Positions 9,081 to 19,414 are shown, numbered from the stretch's first letter. The stretch: 64,000 nt of DNA from Achromobacter aegrifaciens (GCF_902859735.1 NZ_CADIJY010000001.1:62001-126000), one strand, 5' to 3'. The notes: generated by a model not told the origin, from the letters alone. Translations and numbers: made by a program.

Positions 9081-9305
9081 ATGAGCGACGACCTGCGCGA
9101 AACCTCCCAGCGCAAGCTGAGTTTCCTTCAGACGATGAAGGCGGTGGCGTGGGGGTTCTTCGGCGTGCGCAAGGGGGCGGGCCATCGGGAAGACGTCGCC
9201 AAGCTCAACCCGGTCCATGTGATCGTGGCGGGGCTGCTGGCAGCGGCTATCTTCGTTACTGTGCTGGTATTAATTGTGCGTTGGGCCGTTTCCAGCCTGA
9301 CTTGA
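9081..9305 (+). CDS. DUF2970 family small membrane protein
   Basis: 74 residues with one C-terminal membrane helix (about 47-70) and the conserved FLQTMKAVAWGFFGVRK segment of DUF2970. It sits between the small assembly protein and coxC, as in other Burkholderiales oxidase clusters. No biochemical role is established; it probably accompanies oxidase assembly. Spacing to coxC is 38 bases. Confidence 0.8.
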   Translation: MSDDLRETSQRKLSFLQTMKAVAWGFFGVRKGAGHREDVAKLNPVHVIVAGLLAAAIFVTVLVLIVRWAVSSLT

Positions 9306-9343
9306 ATCACTTAATTCTATAAATCTGTACCAGGGAGAAAGCC

Positions 9344-10219
9344 ATGAGTGCAAGCCACTCGGTTCAAGGTAAAGAGGCACCGTATTACTTCGTGCCCGCC
9401 GACTCGGGTCATCCCGTGCGTACGGCTGTGGCGCTGCTGTTCATGGGCCTGAGCGCCGCGGCCTGGATCAACGGCGTCAGCTGGGCCAAGTGGACCCTGC
9501 TGGCGGGCTTCATCGGTTTGATCGTGGTGTTGTACTACTGGTTTGGCGACGCCATCCACGAATCCGAGATCGGCCTGAACAGCAAGCGCATCGACGGTTC
9601 CTACCGTTGGGGCATGAGCTGGTTCATCTTCTCGGAAGTCATGTTCTTCGCGGCGTTCTTCGGCGCCCTCTGGTACACGCGCACCATCACCACGCCGTGG
9701 CTGGGCGACATGGACCACCGCCTGATGCTGTGGCCCGACTTCCAGGCCGTGTGGCCGAACTTCGGTCCTGCGGGCGTGGTCGAGCACTTCCAGACCGTCG
9801 GTCCGTTCTGGCTGCCCACCATCAACACGGCGCTGCTGCTGAGCTCCGGCGTCACGCTGACCATTGCCCACCATGCGCTGCGCGAAAACCATCGCGGCAA
9901 GACCATCTTCTGGCTGCTGGCCACCGTGGTCCTGGGCTTCGTCTTCGTGGCCTGTCAGGCTTACGAATACCACCACGCCTATACCGAGCTGAACCTGAAG
10001 TTCAATTCGGGCGCCTACGGGTCGCTGTTCTACATGCTGACGGGCTTCCACGGCTTCCACGTGCTGCTGGGCGCCACCATGCTGACGGTCATTCTGATCC
10101 GCCTGATCCGCGGGCATTTCACGGCCGACCATCACTTCGGTTTCGAAGGCGCCGCCTGGTACTGGCACTTCGTGGACGTGGTGTGGCTGGGCCTGTACCT
10201 GTTCGTGTACTGGTTCTGA
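9344..10219 (+). CDS. coxC: Cytochrome c oxidase subunit III
   Basis: Seven-helix subunit (291 residues) that stabilises the subunit I proton path and binds lipid. Recognisable segments include WGMSWFIFSEVMFFAAFF, the YEYHHAY stretch, GFHGFHVLLGATML, and the C-terminal HFVDVVWLGLYLFVYW. A ribosome site (AGGGAGA) precedes ATG 9344. It is the last + strand gene before a strong terminator, which closes the coxB-coxA-coxC transcript. Confidence 0.95.
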   Translation: MSASHSVQGKEAPYYFVPADSGHPVRTAVALLFMGLSAAAWINGVSWAKWTLLAGFIGLIVVLYYWFGDAIHESEIGLNSKRIDGSYRWGMSWFIFSEVMFFAAFFGALWYTRTITTPWLGDMDHRLMLWPDFQAVWPNFGPAGVVEHFQTVGPFWLPTINTALLLSSGVTLTIAHHALRENHRGKTIFWLLATVVLGFVFVACQAYEYHHAYTELNLKFNSGAYGSLFYMLTGFHGFHVLLGATMLTVILIRLIRGHFTADHHFGFEGAAWYWHFVDVVWLGLYLFVYWF

Positions 10220-10240
10220 TCGTTACGCGGAACCAATGAA

Positions 10241-10277
10241 GCGCGCCAGTTCTTGTGCGAGAACTGGCGCGTTTTAC
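10241..10277 (+). terminator. Terminator of the oxidase structural operon
   Basis: A perfect 12-base stem, CGCGCCAGTTCT (10242-10253) with AGAACTGGCGCG (10260-10271), has a six-base loop and is followed by TTTTAC. It also faces the 3' end of the opposing DUF2909 gene. Confidence 0.9.
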
Positions 10278-10320
10278 TCATCTGCGATCGTGCACTTGCG
10301 GGAACCCGCGGCCCGTATGC

Positions 10321-10521
10321 CTATCTAAGGCCTGTGCTTTCGATCCAGCCCATGTGATGGGCGAACAGCACGAACAGGAACAGGGCCACCGATAATCCGA
10401 TGCGCACCGTCAGCGCGTTGACCGTTCGGCTGGTGGTTCCCTTGTCCCGCATCAGGTAGACCAGGGCCGATGCCAGGCTGGCCAGAATCCCGATAAAGGC
10501 CAGGACGACGAAAACGCGCAT
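10321..10521 (-). CDS. DUF2909 twin-transmembrane protein
   Basis: 66 residues with two membrane helices (about 2-22 and 41-60) joined by a short basic loop, the usual form of DUF2909. The frame is open upstream, but ATG 10521 has GGAG in front of it and gives the family N-terminus MRVFVVLAFIG. It is inverted between coxC and SURF1, an arrangement seen in other Burkholderiales oxidase loci. The role is unknown. It shares its short promoter region (about 40 bases) with the divergent SURF1 gene. Confidence 0.75.
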   Translation of the reverse strand: MRVFVVLAFIGILASLASALVYLMRDKGTTSRTVNALTVRIGLSVALFLFVLFAHHMGWIESTGLR

Positions 10522-10560
10522 GGTGGTCTCCGGACGAATCAGAGTAGTTATTGTAGAAAT

Positions 10561-11367
10561 ATGGCCCGACCGCATTCAACCCGATACACGGTAGCCGCCT
10601 TGCTGTTGCTGGGTGCCGCCGTGGTCATCCTGGCATCGCTGGGGCAATGGCAATTGCGCCGCGGCGATGAGCGACGCGCCATTCTGGCCGCTATCGAAGC
10701 GGGCCGCAAGCAAGCGCCGCTGCCCTTGAGCCCGGCTACCGACCCCGCCGATATGACTGCCTGGCGTTCGGCCCAGGCTACCGGGGTCTGGCTGCCGCAA
10801 TTCAGTGTACTGCTGGACAACCGCAACCATGACGGCAAGCCCGGCTATTGGCTGGCCACGCCGCTGCTGCTGGACGCCGATGCGCGCCGCGCCGTACTGG
10901 TGCTGCGCGGCTGGATTCCGCGCGTCATGGGGGTTCAGGGCCAGGGCCCCTCGCAGCCGCCGCTGCCCGTCACGCCCGAAGGGCCGCAGACGGTGGCGGG
11001 CGAGCTGTCGCCTCGCGTGCCGCGTCTGTTCGAGATCTGGTCGCTGGGAGGGTCGGAGCAGTCCGCCTTGCCGGCCTCGCTGCCCGTGGCGGGCGGCGTC
11101 TTGCCGCAGGTGCAGAACCTGCCGCTGGACGCATACGCCAAATCCACCGGCCTGGCCCTGCTGCCCACGGTGCTGTCGCAGGCCGCGGGCAACGCGGACG
11201 ATGGCCTGGTGCGCGACTGGCCGCAGCCGTCCGTGGACTTTCAGCAGAACACGTCCTATGCCGTACAGTGGTTTGCTTTTGCCTCGATTGCCGCCGTCGC
11301 ATGGCTGGTGGTGCTGGGGGGCGCCATCCGGCGCATGCGGCGCGCGCAGAACGCGCCCGGCGCCTGA
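10561..11367 (+). CDS. SURF1 family cytochrome oxidase biogenesis protein
   Basis: SURF1/Shy1 proteins help deliver heme a to subunit I. The 268-residue protein has the family layout of an N-terminal membrane helix (about 9-27), a large periplasmic domain and a C-terminal helix (about 238-258). The N-terminal part contains LGQWQLRRGDERRA, the usual SURF1 signature, and LLDNRNHDGKPGYWLATPLL follows. It starts the second oxidase-assembly operon, which runs on to the SCO-like gene, ctaA, ctaB and sco. Confidence 0.88.
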   Translation: MARPHSTRYTVAALLLLGAAVVILASLGQWQLRRGDERRAILAAIEAGRKQAPLPLSPATDPADMTAWRSAQATGVWLPQFSVLLDNRNHDGKPGYWLATPLLLDADARRAVLVLRGWIPRVMGVQGQGPSQPPLPVTPEGPQTVAGELSPRVPRLFEIWSLGGSEQSALPASLPVAGGVLPQVQNLPLDAYAKSTGLALLPTVLSQAAGNADDGLVRDWPQPSVDFQQNTSYAVQWFAFASIAAVAWLVVLGGAIRRMRRAQNAPGA

Positions 11368-11409
11368 CCGGGACGCCGACTCTTAACCCGCAAGACGACA
11401 GGATACAAA

Positions 11410-12039
11410 GTGGCTCGCGACCTTTCCTCTACCAAGCCCGCACGCAAGCGCTCCCTGATGCCGATGCTGCTGGTGTTCCTGTGCTCGCTCGCACCCATCG
11501 TCGCGGCGGTCGTGGTCTACATGAATCCGCAATGGTGGCCCGATGAGTCCAGCAATTACGGCGCGCTCCTGAATCCGCAGCGGCCCATGCCCGCGGCCGC
11601 GGAGTTGCGCCTGACCACGCTGGACGGCCAGCCCTTCGACCTGCAGAGCCTGAAGGGCAAATGGTTGCTGGTGGCCGCCGATGGCGGCGCCTGCCCGGAA
11701 AGCTGCGCCCGCAAGCTCTTCATCGCGCGCAACAGCCATGCCAGCCAGGGCAAGAACGTCGACCGGCTGGCGCGCGTCTGGTTCATCACCGACGATGCGC
11801 CCGTGCCGGACAAGGTGCTGGAAGCCTACAAGGGCACGGTCATGGTGCGCGCCAATCCAGACCAATTGGCGCGGTTCCTGCTGGCGCGCGATACTGCGGC
11901 GGGCCAGCCCGGGCTGGAGGCGCCGATCTGGGTGATCGACCCGCTGGGTAACCTGATGATGCAGTACCCTGCCGAGGCCGATGGCGTGAAGGTGCGCAAG
12001 GACATCAGCAAGCTGGTCTACAGCTCGAGAATAGGCTGA
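11410..12039 (+). CDS. SCO-like/thioredoxin-fold membrane protein of the oxidase assembly operon
   Basis: 209 residues: a basic N-terminus, one membrane helix (about 17-38) and a periplasmic thioredoxin-like domain. C95-P-E-S-C99 has the Cys-x3-Cys spacing of SCO copper chaperones rather than the Cys-x2-Cys of thioredoxins. The segment GKWLLVAADGGACPESC aligns with the same region of SCO proteins, but the late histidine ligand is not obvious. Proteins of this kind are common between SURF1 and ctaA in Burkholderiales. It probably acts in CuA or disulfide handling, which is inferred. The start codon is GTG 11410. Confidence 0.65.
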   Translation: MARDLSSTKPARKRSLMPMLLVFLCSLAPIVAAVVVYMNPQWWPDESSNYGALLNPQRPMPAAAELRLTTLDGQPFDLQSLKGKWLLVAADGGACPESCARKLFIARNSHASQGKNVDRLARVWFITDDAPVPDKVLEAYKGTVMVRANPDQLARFLLARDTAAGQPGLEAPIWVIDPLGNLMMQYPAEADGVKVRKDISKLVYSSRIG

Positions 12040-12098
12040 GCCTCGGGCTGGCATGGTTTCAATGCGTCGCGCGCATCGCGCGCGGCGTTGCAGATTGG

Positions 12099-13145
12099 AT
12101 GTTTATGGAAATCGAACGCATCAAAGCGCGTTATCGCAAGCTTGTTTTCTTTACCTGGTTCCTGACGCTGGACCTCATCATGTTCGGCGCTTTCGTGCGG
12201 TTGACGGATTCCGGCCTGGGTTGCCCCGATTGGCCCGGCTGCTACGGCAGCGTGACGCCGCTGGGCGCGATGGGCGACATCCACGAGGCATCGCAGGCCA
12301 TGCCTTTCGGCCCGGTCACCTTGTCCAAGGCCTGGATCGAAATGATCCACCGCTATGTCGGCACCATCCTGGGCATGCTGATCATCGGCATCGTCTACAT
12401 GGCGTGGCGTTACCGCGGCCAGCTGGGCCGTTCGCCCAAGTTGGCCGTCGTGACGCTGATTGCGGTTTGCGTGCAGGGCGCGTTCGGCGCCTGGACCGTG
12501 ACCCACAAGCTGATGCCCGTCGTCGTGACCGCGCACCTGGTGTTCGGCCTGTCGGTGCTGGCGCTGATGACCTGGCTGTCGGCGCGCGAGCGTCCGCACC
12601 TGGCCGTGGCGGCTGCGGCCGCACGCTGGAAACCCTGGGTGGCCGGGGGGTTTGCGCTGCTGCTGGTGCAGGTGACCCTGGGCGGTTGGGTCAGCACCAA
12701 TTACGCCGCGCTGGCCTGCATGGATTTCCCCATGTGCCACGGAGCCTGGGTGCCGGAAATGGATTTCCATGGCGGCTATTCGATCATCCGGGCCTTGGGC
12801 GAATTGCCATCGGGCGAGATGATTTCCCAGCCGGCGCTGACCGCGATCCACTGGGTCCACCGCAATTTTGCCTTCGTGGTGTTCCTGTACCTGGGCATAC
12901 TGGCCTGGCGCCTGCGCGCCGAGCCCGGGCTGCGCGGACCGGCCACGCTGATGCTGGCGCTGCTGGGCGCGCAGCTGCTGACCGGCTTGACCACGATCTT
13001 TTTCCAGTGGCCGCTGTTGATCGCGGTGCTGCACAATGGAGGCGCCGCCGGCCTGACCCTGGCCGCGGTGGTGTTGATGGTGCGTTTGTCCACAGCTGGA
13101 CGTGCGCCCGCCGGGGGCTACGGCCCCAATTCGGTGCGCGTTTAA
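12099..13145 (+). CDS. ctaA: Heme A synthase (COX15/CtaA)
   Basis: Oxidises the C8 methyl group of heme O to give heme A for the aa3 oxidase. The 348-residue protein has eight membrane helices in two four-helix halves. Conserved pieces include [17 protein letters not shown] near the N-terminus, [13 protein letters not shown] with a heme-ligand histidine, the [21 protein letters not shown] duplication in the second half, and [10 protein letters not shown]. It ends 13 bases before ctaB, whose product makes its substrate. Confidence 0.93.
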   Translation: MFMEIERIKARYRKLVFFTWFLTLDLIMFGAFVRLTDSGLGCPDWPGCYGSVTPLGAMGDIHEASQAMPFGPVTLSKAWIEMIHRYVGTILGMLIIGIVYMAWRYRGQLGRSPKLAVVTLIAVCVQGAFGAWTVTHKLMPVVVTAHLVFGLSVLALMTWLSARERPHLAVAAAAARWKPWVAGGFALLLVQVTLGGWVSTNYAALACMDFPMCHGAWVPEMDFHGGYSIIRALGELPSGEMISQPALTAIHWVHRNFAFVVFLYLGILAWRLRAEPGLRGPATLMLALLGAQLLTGLTTIFFQWPLLIAVLHNGGAAGLTLAAVVLMVRLSTAGRAPAGGYGPNSVRV

Positions 13146-13158
13146 AATAGGGCCCACT

Positions 13159-14052
13159 ATGACCAGTATTGCCGCTCCCCAGCCCGGATTGTTCCGCCAG
13201 TATTTCGTCCTCACCAAGCCGCGTGTGACGCAGTTGGCGGTGTTTTGCGCCGTGATCGGCATGTTCCTGGCGGCGCCCGGCATTCCGGACATGCGCCGCG
13301 TGCTGTTCGGCACCCTGGGCATCTGGCTGCTGGCCGCGGCCGCGTTCGCCATCAATTGCCTGATCGAACAGGAAATCGACGCCCGCATGCTGCGTACCGC
13401 GCGCCGCGGCACGGCGCGCGGCACGATTTCGGCTTTCCAGGTGCTGAGCATGTCCGGCCTGCTGGGCGGCGCCGGCATGTTCGTGCTGTATCACCTGGTC
13501 AACCCGCTGACCATGTGGCTGACCTTCGCCACCTTCGTGGGTTACGCCGTCATCTATACCGTCATCCTGAAGCCGCGTACGCCGCAGAACATCGTCATCG
13601 GCGGCCTGTCGGGCGCCATGCCGCCCGCGCTCGGTTGGGCGACCGTGGCGGATTCGGTGCCGGCCGAGGCCTGGATCCTGGTGCTGATCATCTTCATCTG
13701 GACGCCGCCGCACTTCTGGGCGCTGGCGCTTTACCGCAACCACGATTACGCCAAGGCCGGGCTGCCGATGCTGCCGGTCACGCACGGCAACCAGTTCACG
13801 CGCCTGCACATCCTCTTGTACAGCGTTGCGCTGGTCGCCACCACGCTGTTGCCCTATGCCATCCGCATGAGCGGCGAACTCTACCTGGTGTCCGCGCTGG
13901 TGCTGGGCGGCATGTTCGTTTCCTATGCATGGCGGCTCTATCGCGCCTACAGCGACGAGCTGGCGCGCAGCATGTTCCGTTTTTCCATACTCTACCTGGC
14001 GCTGCTGTTCGGCGCCCTGCTGGTGGACCACTGGGTCGGCCTGCTGCGCTGA
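13159..14052 (+). CDS. ctaB: Protoheme IX farnesyltransferase (heme O synthase)
   Basis: UbiA-family prenyltransferase that adds farnesyl to heme B, the step before CtaA. 297 residues with about nine membrane helices. The first Asp-rich motif is [18 protein letters not shown], and the second site contains [20 protein letters not shown]. The reading frame is open upstream, but ATG 13159 gives the conserved N-terminus ending [11 protein letters not shown]. Confidence 0.95.
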   Translation: MTSIAAPQPGLFRQYFVLTKPRVTQLAVFCAVIGMFLAAPGIPDMRRVLFGTLGIWLLAAAAFAINCLIEQEIDARMLRTARRGTARGTISAFQVLSMSGLLGGAGMFVLYHLVNPLTMWLTFATFVGYAVIYTVILKPRTPQNIVIGGLSGAMPPALGWATVADSVPAEAWILVLIIFIWTPPHFWALALYRNHDYAKAGLPMLPVTHGNQFTRLHILLYSVALVATTLLPYAIRMSGELYLVSALVLGGMFVSYAWRLYRAYSDELARSMFRFSILYLALLFGALLVDHWVGLLR

Positions 14053-14069
14053 TCCCCTGGAGGTTGTCG

Positions 14070-14675
14070 ATGTCCGTGTTTTCCACCAGCCGCCGGCTGG
14101 TCCTGCGCCTGGGCGCAGCCGCTGCTTTCACCGTCGCCCTGGCCGCCTGCGGCGACAGCGCGCCCGTATTCAAGGGCAGCGACATCAGCGGCACCCAATT
14201 GGGTCGCGGCATGGAGCTGGTCGATTACAACGGCAAGACGCGCCAGCTGTCCGATTTCGCCGGCAAGGTGGTGGTCGTGTTCTTTGGCTTCACGCAGTGT
14301 CCGGACGTGTGCCCGACCTCGCTGGCCGAGCTGACCGAAGTCATGAAGAAGCTGGGGCCGGACGCCGACCGCGTCCAGGTGCTGCTGATTTCGGTGGATC
14401 CCGAGCGCGATACGCCCGAGGTCCTCAAACAGTACGTCACCGCCTTCGATCCGCGCTTCCTGGGGCTGACCGGCACGCCGGACCAGGTAAAGAAGGCCGC
14501 CGCATCCTTCAAGGCCTATTACGCCAAGGCGCCGACCAAGGACGGCAGCTACACCATGGACCACACGGCCGCGTTCTACCTGCTGGACGGCAAGGGCGAA
14601 TCGCGCGTGCTGGCCAACAACAACATCGGGGTGGAAGCCCTGACGCAGGATATCAAGGCCCTGCTCAAGGGCTGA
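14070..14675 (+). CDS. SCO1/SenC family copper chaperone, lipoprotein
   Basis: Delivers copper to, or reduces, the CuA site of subunit II on the periplasmic side. 201 residues. The signal peptide ends in the lipobox LAAC (Cys27). The thioredoxin fold carries C77-P-D-V-C81 and the third copper ligand H165 (YTMDHTAAF). GGAGG-like sequence (CTGGAGG) precedes ATG 14070; the longer upstream frame overlaps ctaB and is not needed. It ends the assembly operon and faces the DUF3717 gene. Confidence 0.92.
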   Translation: MSVFSTSRRLVLRLGAAAAFTVALAACGDSAPVFKGSDISGTQLGRGMELVDYNGKTRQLSDFAGKVVVVFFGFTQCPDVCPTSLAELTEVMKKLGPDADRVQVLLISVDPERDTPEVLKQYVTAFDPRFLGLTGTPDQVKKAAASFKAYYAKAPTKDGSYTMDHTAAFYLLDGKGESRVLANNNIGVEALTQDIKALLKG

Positions 14676-14693
14676 TCAGGCGGCCGTGCCGGC

Positions 14694-14912
14694 TTACTTG
14701 CCGGCGGCGGCCCAGCCGGCAAGCGCGGCGCGGGCCGGCTCGCTCAGTTCTGCGGCAGGGACCTCGCGCCGGTGCGCCATGATCATGAGCGCGTAAGGGG
14801 TGGCCAGCGCGGCAGCCTCGGGACACAGGCGGGATTCGTCGCCCACCGACGGCGAAATATTGCGCCAGTAGTTGATGGCCTGTTCGAGCTGGGGCAGGGT
14901 AATGGGATCCAT
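14694..14912 (-). CDS. DUF3717 family protein
   Basis: 72-residue soluble protein. It starts at ATG 14912, where the conserved MDPITLPQLEQAINYWRN begins; the frame upstream of that is not conserved-looking. DUF3717 is restricted to Burkholderiales and relatives and has no known role. It is convergent with the SCO gene (18 bases between stops). Confidence 0.7.
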   Translation of the reverse strand: MDPITLPQLEQAINYWRNISPSVGDESRLCPEAAALATPYALMIMAHRREVPAAELSEPARAALAGWAAAGK

Positions 14913-15043
14913 CCGCCTATTGTCCACGAATGGGAATGGCTGTCCACCGGCCCGCGTCCTGCAAAGAAGCGTCACCATCGCAACACGCCGAAACCGTGCC
15001 TGGGTGCTATACCACTGCCGGTTAGTAACGATGGAGCATCGTC

Positions 15044-15721
15044 ATGAATACATCCGCCAAAATTGAATCTGCGCGCCGCGCCATCCATCCCCTGGTCGCT
15101 GCCGCGGCGATCGCCGTCATCGTCATGTGTACGGTGGGCGTGGCCGCCGTGATGGGCTGGCTGCCCTCGCCTTCGGCCAACCCGCATGCCGACGAACCCG
15201 TGGCCGAGGCCGGTCCCGAAGACGCCAACCTGGCGCCCGCGCCGCAGGCCGCCGTGCCGCCCGCGCCCGCGCAAGGGGCGCAGGCGTCCGCTGCGCCGCG
15301 TCCCCAGGCTCAGGCCCAGGCGCCGGCTCCCGCCCAGCGCCCCGCGCCCCAATCGCCAGCGCCGCAAGCCTGCGCCACCTGCGGCGTGGTGGAATCGGTC
15401 CGACAAGTGCAGGTACCCGTCAAGGACAATAGCGACCACCTCATCGGCACCATCGGCGGCGGCGTGGTCGGCGGCGTCGTGGGCAACCAGTTCGGCGGCG
15501 GCAGCGGCAAGACGGCCCTGACCGTGCTGGGCGCGGTGGGCGGCGCTTTGGCAGGCCGTGAAGTTGAGCGTAATATCAGACAGCAACAAACGGTGACGCA
15601 CTATGAACTCACGGTGCGCATGAATGACGGCAGCACGCGCCAATTCCGCAGCGCGCAGCCGTTCGCTTTTGCGTCGGGCGATCATGTGCGCGTGGAGAAC
15701 AATCAGCTGCTGCGCGGATGA
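15044..15721 (+). CDS. Glycine-zipper 2TM domain envelope protein
   Basis: 225 residues. An N-terminal membrane helix (about 17-38) is followed by a long Ala/Pro/Gln-rich linker (about 45-110) and a CATCG pair. The C-terminus is a glycine-zipper domain (GTIGGGVVGGVVGNQFGGG) with the DUF/17-kDa-antigen type tail, VTHYELTVRMNDGSTRQF. The fold resembles SlyB and the Rickettsia 17-kDa antigen, but there is no lipobox, so it is probably anchored in the inner membrane by its helix. Role in envelope integrity is inferred from the family. Confidence 0.75.
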   Translation: MNTSAKIESARRAIHPLVAAAAIAVIVMCTVGVAAVMGWLPSPSANPHADEPVAEAGPEDANLAPAPQAAVPPAPAQGAQASAAPRPQAQAQAPAPAQRPAPQSPAPQACATCGVVESVRQVQVPVKDNSDHLIGTIGGGVVGGVVGNQFGGGSGKTALTVLGAVGGALAGREVERNIRQQQTVTHYELTVRMNDGSTRQFRSAQPFAFASGDHVRVENNQLLRG

Positions 15722-15761
15722 TCCCGCCTGCCGGCGACATCTGTCTTAGGGGAGACCAGGA

Positions 15762-16523
15762 ATGAGCGACCAACACACGAACCCGTTCGTTCTGCCCGGC
15801 ATGGGCCAGCATTCCGACCTGTCGGGCAACCCGCTCCTGGCCAGCATGGAAATGATGCGCCAGGCCTGGGCGGGCCTGACCGGACCTGGAGGCCTGGCCA
15901 GCAGCCTGCCCATGGCTCCCCCGATGAACCTGGAAGACCTGGACCGCCGCATCGCGGAACTCCGCTCCGTGGAAAACTGGCTGCGCATGAACCTGTCCAT
16001 GCTGTCCAGCACGATCCAGGGCATGGAAGTCCAGCGCTCCACCATCAGCACGCTGCGCGCCTTCGTGGACAGCGCCGCCAATCTGGACATGGGGGCCTTC
16101 CAGGACAGCGGCGCGGCTTCGCCGCTGGAAGTCGTGCTGGGCTTGAAGCCCGGCCCCAAGTCCGCGGCCAAGGTGACGGCCTCCAGCCCTGCCGCCGAAA
16201 GCGGCAAGGCCAAGGGCGAAGAGCCCGCAGGGCAGCAGCAATCCGCCGCGCCGGGCATGAGCGAACAAATGGGCGCCGCGGCGCAATCCGCTTCCAAGGC
16301 CTGGTGGGACCTGCTGCAGCAGCAGTTCAACCAGATCGCCGCTGCCACTGCGGCTTCCATGCCGGCGGCACCTGCAGCTCCTGGCGCCGATGCCGCGGCC
16401 AAACCCAAGCCGGGCGAATCCAAGGCCGCGGCCGCGCCCGCAGCCAAGGCGTCCAAACCGGCGGCCCGCAAGTCCGCCGCGCCCCGCAAGGCCGCCAAGA
16501 AAACCGGACCGGACGCCAACTAG
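15762..16523 (+). CDS. phaM: PhaM-type polyhydroxyalkanoate granule regulator
   Basis: PhaM binds PHB synthase and DNA and distributes granules between daughter cells. 253 residues. The N-terminal 120 residues carry the conserved PhaM segment with MNLEDLDRRIAELRSVENWL and a predicted coiled coil. The middle is low-complexity. The last 45 residues are Lys/Ala/Pro-rich (AAKASKPAARKSAAPRKAAK) like histone H1 and would bind DNA. GGGGAGA precedes the ATG. No pha synthase genes are in this window. Confidence 0.8.
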   Translation: MSDQHTNPFVLPGMGQHSDLSGNPLLASMEMMRQAWAGLTGPGGLASSLPMAPPMNLEDLDRRIAELRSVENWLRMNLSMLSSTIQGMEVQRSTISTLRAFVDSAANLDMGAFQDSGAASPLEVVLGLKPGPKSAAKVTASSPAAESGKAKGEEPAGQQQSAAPGMSEQMGAAAQSASKAWWDLLQQQFNQIAAATAASMPAAPAAPGADAAAKPKPGESKAAAAPAAKASKPAARKSAAPRKAAKKTGPDAN

Positions 16524-16598
16524 CGTCGGTCCTCTCCTTAAATCGTCGGGCGAGACGGCCGCAAGGCCTCTCGACCGCCACTCAACATACTGGAACCT

Positions 16599-17972
16599 AT
16601 GCTTAACGTAGTAATTCTTGCCGCCGGACTGGGTAAACGCATGCAGTCCGATCTCCCCAAAGTTCTGCACACGCTGGCTGGCAAGCCGATGCTGGGCCAC
16701 GTGCTGGACAGCGCGCGCCAACTGAAGCCGGCGCGCATCATCGTTGTGGTCGGCCACGGTGCGGACCGCGTCAAACAGGCCTACGAAGGCCAGGCGGACC
16801 TGCACTTCGTGTTGCAGCAGCCGCAGCAAGGCACCGGCCACGCCGTGCAGCAGGCCGTGCCGCTGCTGCTTGAAGGCGATGGCAAGGACGATGTGACCCT
16901 GGTGCTGTACGGCGACGTGCCGCTGGTGCAGCCCGAGACCCTGCAGCGCCTGTTGGACGCGCGCGGCACTGGCGCCGCCGTGCTGACCGAGGTGCTGGCG
17001 GATTCCACCGGCTACGGCCGCATCGTGCGCGACGCCAGCGGCAACGTGTGCCGCATCGTTGAACACAAGGACGCCTCGGACGCCGAGCGCGAGATCAAGG
17101 AAGTGAACACCGGCATCCTCAGCGCGCCGACCGCGAAGCTGAAGGACTGGCTGTCCCGCATCGACAACAACAACGCCCAGGGCGAGTACTACCTGACCGA
17201 CGTGGTCGGCCTGGCGGTGGTCGACGGCGTGCCGGTGGGCGCGGCCCAGCCCGGTGCGTCCTGGGAAACGCTGGGCGTGAACAGCCGCGTGCAGCAGGCC
17301 GAACTGGAGCGCCGCTGGCAGGCCGAGCAGGCTCGCCGCCAGCTGGAAGCCGGCGTCACGCTGGCCGACCCGGCGCGCTTTGACGTGCGCGGCTCGCTCA
17401 CCTGCGGACGCGACGTGTTCATCGACGTGGGCTGCGTGTTCGAAGGCCAGGTGTCGCTGGCCGACGGCGTGCGCGTGGGCCCGCATTGCGTGCTGCGCGA
17501 CGTCAGCGTTGGCCCGGGCACGCACATCGAGGCCTATAGCCATCTGCAGCAGGCGCAGGTCGGCCGCGATGCGCGCGTCGGCCCCTACGCCCGTCTGCGT
17601 CCGGGCGCCGAACTCGGCGACCGCAGCCACGTCGGCAACTTCGTCGAGATCAAGAAGAGCGTGCTGGGCGAGGACAGCAAGGCCAACCACCTGGCCTACA
17701 TCGGCGACGCCGACATCGGCGCGCGCGTGAACGTGGGCGCGGGCACCATCACCTGCAACTATGACGGCGTGAACAAGCACCGCACCGTCATCGAGGACGA
17801 CGCCTTCATCGGCTCGGACACGCAACTGGTGGCGCCGGTGCGCGTCGGCCGCGGCGCCACGCTGGGCGCAGGCACCACCCTGACCCGCGACGCGCCGGCC
17901 GAGAAACTGACGGTCTCGCGCGCCAAGCAGGTCACCGTCGACGGATGGCAGCGCCCGGTCAAGAAATCGTGA
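16599..17972 (+). CDS. glmU: Bifunctional UDP-GlcNAc pyrophosphorylase / GlcN-1-P acetyltransferase
   Basis: Makes UDP-GlcNAc from glucosamine-1-phosphate in two steps. 457 residues. The N-terminal uridyltransferase has [18 protein letters not shown]. The C-terminal left-handed beta-helix contains hexapeptide repeats, with catalytic His in the [20 protein letters not shown] region and the [10 protein letters not shown] segment. UDP-GlcNAc feeds peptidoglycan, LPS and the Vi-type capsule encoded downstream. glmS, which makes its precursor, lies 4.5 kb away. The stop codon overlaps a possible GTG start of the transporter behind it. Confidence 0.97.
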   Translation: MLNVVILAAGLGKRMQSDLPKVLHTLAGKPMLGHVLDSARQLKPARIIVVVGHGADRVKQAYEGQADLHFVLQQPQQGTGHAVQQAVPLLLEGDGKDDVTLVLYGDVPLVQPETLQRLLDARGTGAAVLTEVLADSTGYGRIVRDASGNVCRIVEHKDASDAEREIKEVNTGILSAPTAKLKDWLSRIDNNNAQGEYYLTDVVGLAVVDGVPVGAAQPGASWETLGVNSRVQQAELERRWQAEQARRQLEAGVTLADPARFDVRGSLTCGRDVFIDVGCVFEGQVSLADGVRVGPHCVLRDVSVGPGTHIEAYSHLQQAQVGRDARVGPYARLRPGAELGDRSHVGNFVEIKKSVLGEDSKANHLAYIGDADIGARVNVGAGTITCNYDGVNKHRTVIEDDAFIGSDTQLVAPVRVGRGATLGAGTTLTRDAPAEKLTVSRAKQVTVDGWQRPVKKS

Positions 17973-19357
17973 CGGGGCAGAGCGGAGAGGCGCCGGCCAA
18001 CGGCGCCAAGCCCGCGCCGCCCGACGGCCTGCCGACGCCGCGCCGTTACTGGGCGGCGGCCACCGTGATGACAGGCATCAGCCTGTCGGTTCTGGACACC
18101 ACCATCGCCAACGTGGCGCTGCCCACGATCGCCGTCGACCTCAACGCGTCGCCGGCCCAGGCGGTCTGGATCGTGAACGCCTACAACCTGGCGGTGGTGA
18201 TGATGCTGCTGCCCTTGTCGGCGCTGGCCGAGCGCATCGGCTTTCGCCGCATGTTCACCTTCGGCCTGATGCTGTTCACCCTGGCCTCGCTGGGCTGCGC
18301 CCTGGCCGGCACGCTGTGGCAGCTGACCGCGGCGCGGGTGTTCCAGGGCATAGGCGCGGCGTCGCTCATGTGCATGTTCGGCGGACTGGTGCGCAACATC
18401 TACCCGTTGAAGCTGCTGGGGCGCGGGATCAGCATCAACGCCACCACCGTGGCCATCATGTCGGTGCTGGGACCGACCATCGGTTCGGCCATCCTGTCGG
18501 TGGCGCCCTGGCCCTGGATCTTCGCCGTCAACCTGCCGATCTGCGCGCTGACGATGCTGGGCCTGCGGCATCTGCCGGAAGTGCCGCGCAACAACGTGAA
18601 GCTGGACTGGATCAGCGCGCTGCTGTGCATGCTGACCCTGGGCGTCTTCATTTCGGGCGTGGACATGATGGGCATGGACCTGCTGCGCGGCATCGGCCTG
18701 GTGGCGATCGCCACGGTCATCGGCCTGGTTCTGGTGCGGCGCGTGGGCAAGCAGCCAGCGCCGCTGGTGCCGGTGGATCTGCTGCGCATCCGTCCGCTGG
18801 CCTTTGCGGTAGGCGCCTCGGCCTGCACCTTCGCCGCGCAGATGGCGTCCTACGTGTCCCTGCCGTTCTATTTCCAGCAGGTGCTGGGGCGGCCGTATCT
18901 GGAGGTGGGCATGCTGATGGGCGCCTGGCCCGTGGGCACCGCCATCATCGCCCCGCTCGCGGGGCGGCTGTCCGACCGCTATTCGGCCGCCACACTCAGC
19001 GGCATGGGCGCGGCGGCGATGGTGGTCGGCATGCTGTGGCTGGCGGCGCTGCCGGCTACGGTGTCGAATTGGCCCATTGTTGCGGGAATGTTCGTGGCGG
19101 GGATGGGCTTCGGCTTCTTCCAGACGCCCAACAACCGCGCCATGCTGTCGGCCGCGCCCCGTTCGCGCAGCGGCGCGGCGGGCGGCCTGCAGGCCACCAC
19201 CCGGGTCTTCGGCCAGAGCTTCGGCACGGCGCTGGTCGCGATCGCGTTCAGCATCAGCCTGGCCCATGGCCCTGGCCTGGCGCTGGTGCTGGGGACCATC
19301 TGCGCCGGGCTGGCGGTGGTGGTCAATACGGTTCGCTTCAGCAAGTTGCGGCCCTAG
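17945..19357 (+). CDS. MFS drug-export transporter, DHA2 (14-TM) family
   Basis: 470 residues with about 14 membrane segments and the DHA2 signature [20 protein letters not shown] in the first helix. Motif A-like [13 protein letters not shown] follows. Substrate is unknown; drug or metabolite efflux by proton antiport is the family role. The open frame begins inside glmU. A start at GTG 17969 forms a GTGA overlap with the glmU stop and would allow coupled translation; ATG 17945 is the alternative. Confidence 0.88.
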   Translation: MAAPGQEIVTGQSGEAPANGAKPAPPDGLPTPRRYWAAATVMTGISLSVLDTTIANVALPTIAVDLNASPAQAVWIVNAYNLAVVMMLLPLSALAERIGFRRMFTFGLMLFTLASLGCALAGTLWQLTAARVFQGIGAASLMCMFGGLVRNIYPLKLLGRGISINATTVAIMSVLGPTIGSAILSVAPWPWIFAVNLPICALTMLGLRHLPEVPRNNVKLDWISALLCMLTLGVFISGVDMMGMDLLRGIGLVAIATVIGLVLVRRVGKQPAPLVPVDLLRIRPLAFAVGASACTFAAQMASYVSLPFYFQQVLGRPYLEVGMLMGAWPVGTAIIAPLAGRLSDRYSAATLSGMGAAAMVVGMLWLAALPATVSNWPIVAGMFVAGMGFGFFQTPNNRAMLSAAPRSRSGAAGGLQATTRVFGQSFGTALVAIAFSISLAHGPGLALVLGTICAGLAVVVNTVRFSKLRP

Positions 19358-19414
19358 GGCGGTCCCGCGAGGCCGCCATTGTGGCGCCGGCGGGCTTGGG
19401 CCCCCGGCCGCTTC

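Noticed and set aside
16550-16572. Hairpin with CGAGA/TCTCG arms between phaM and glmU
   Set aside because: It lacks a T tract and has a bulge, so it was not called a terminator.
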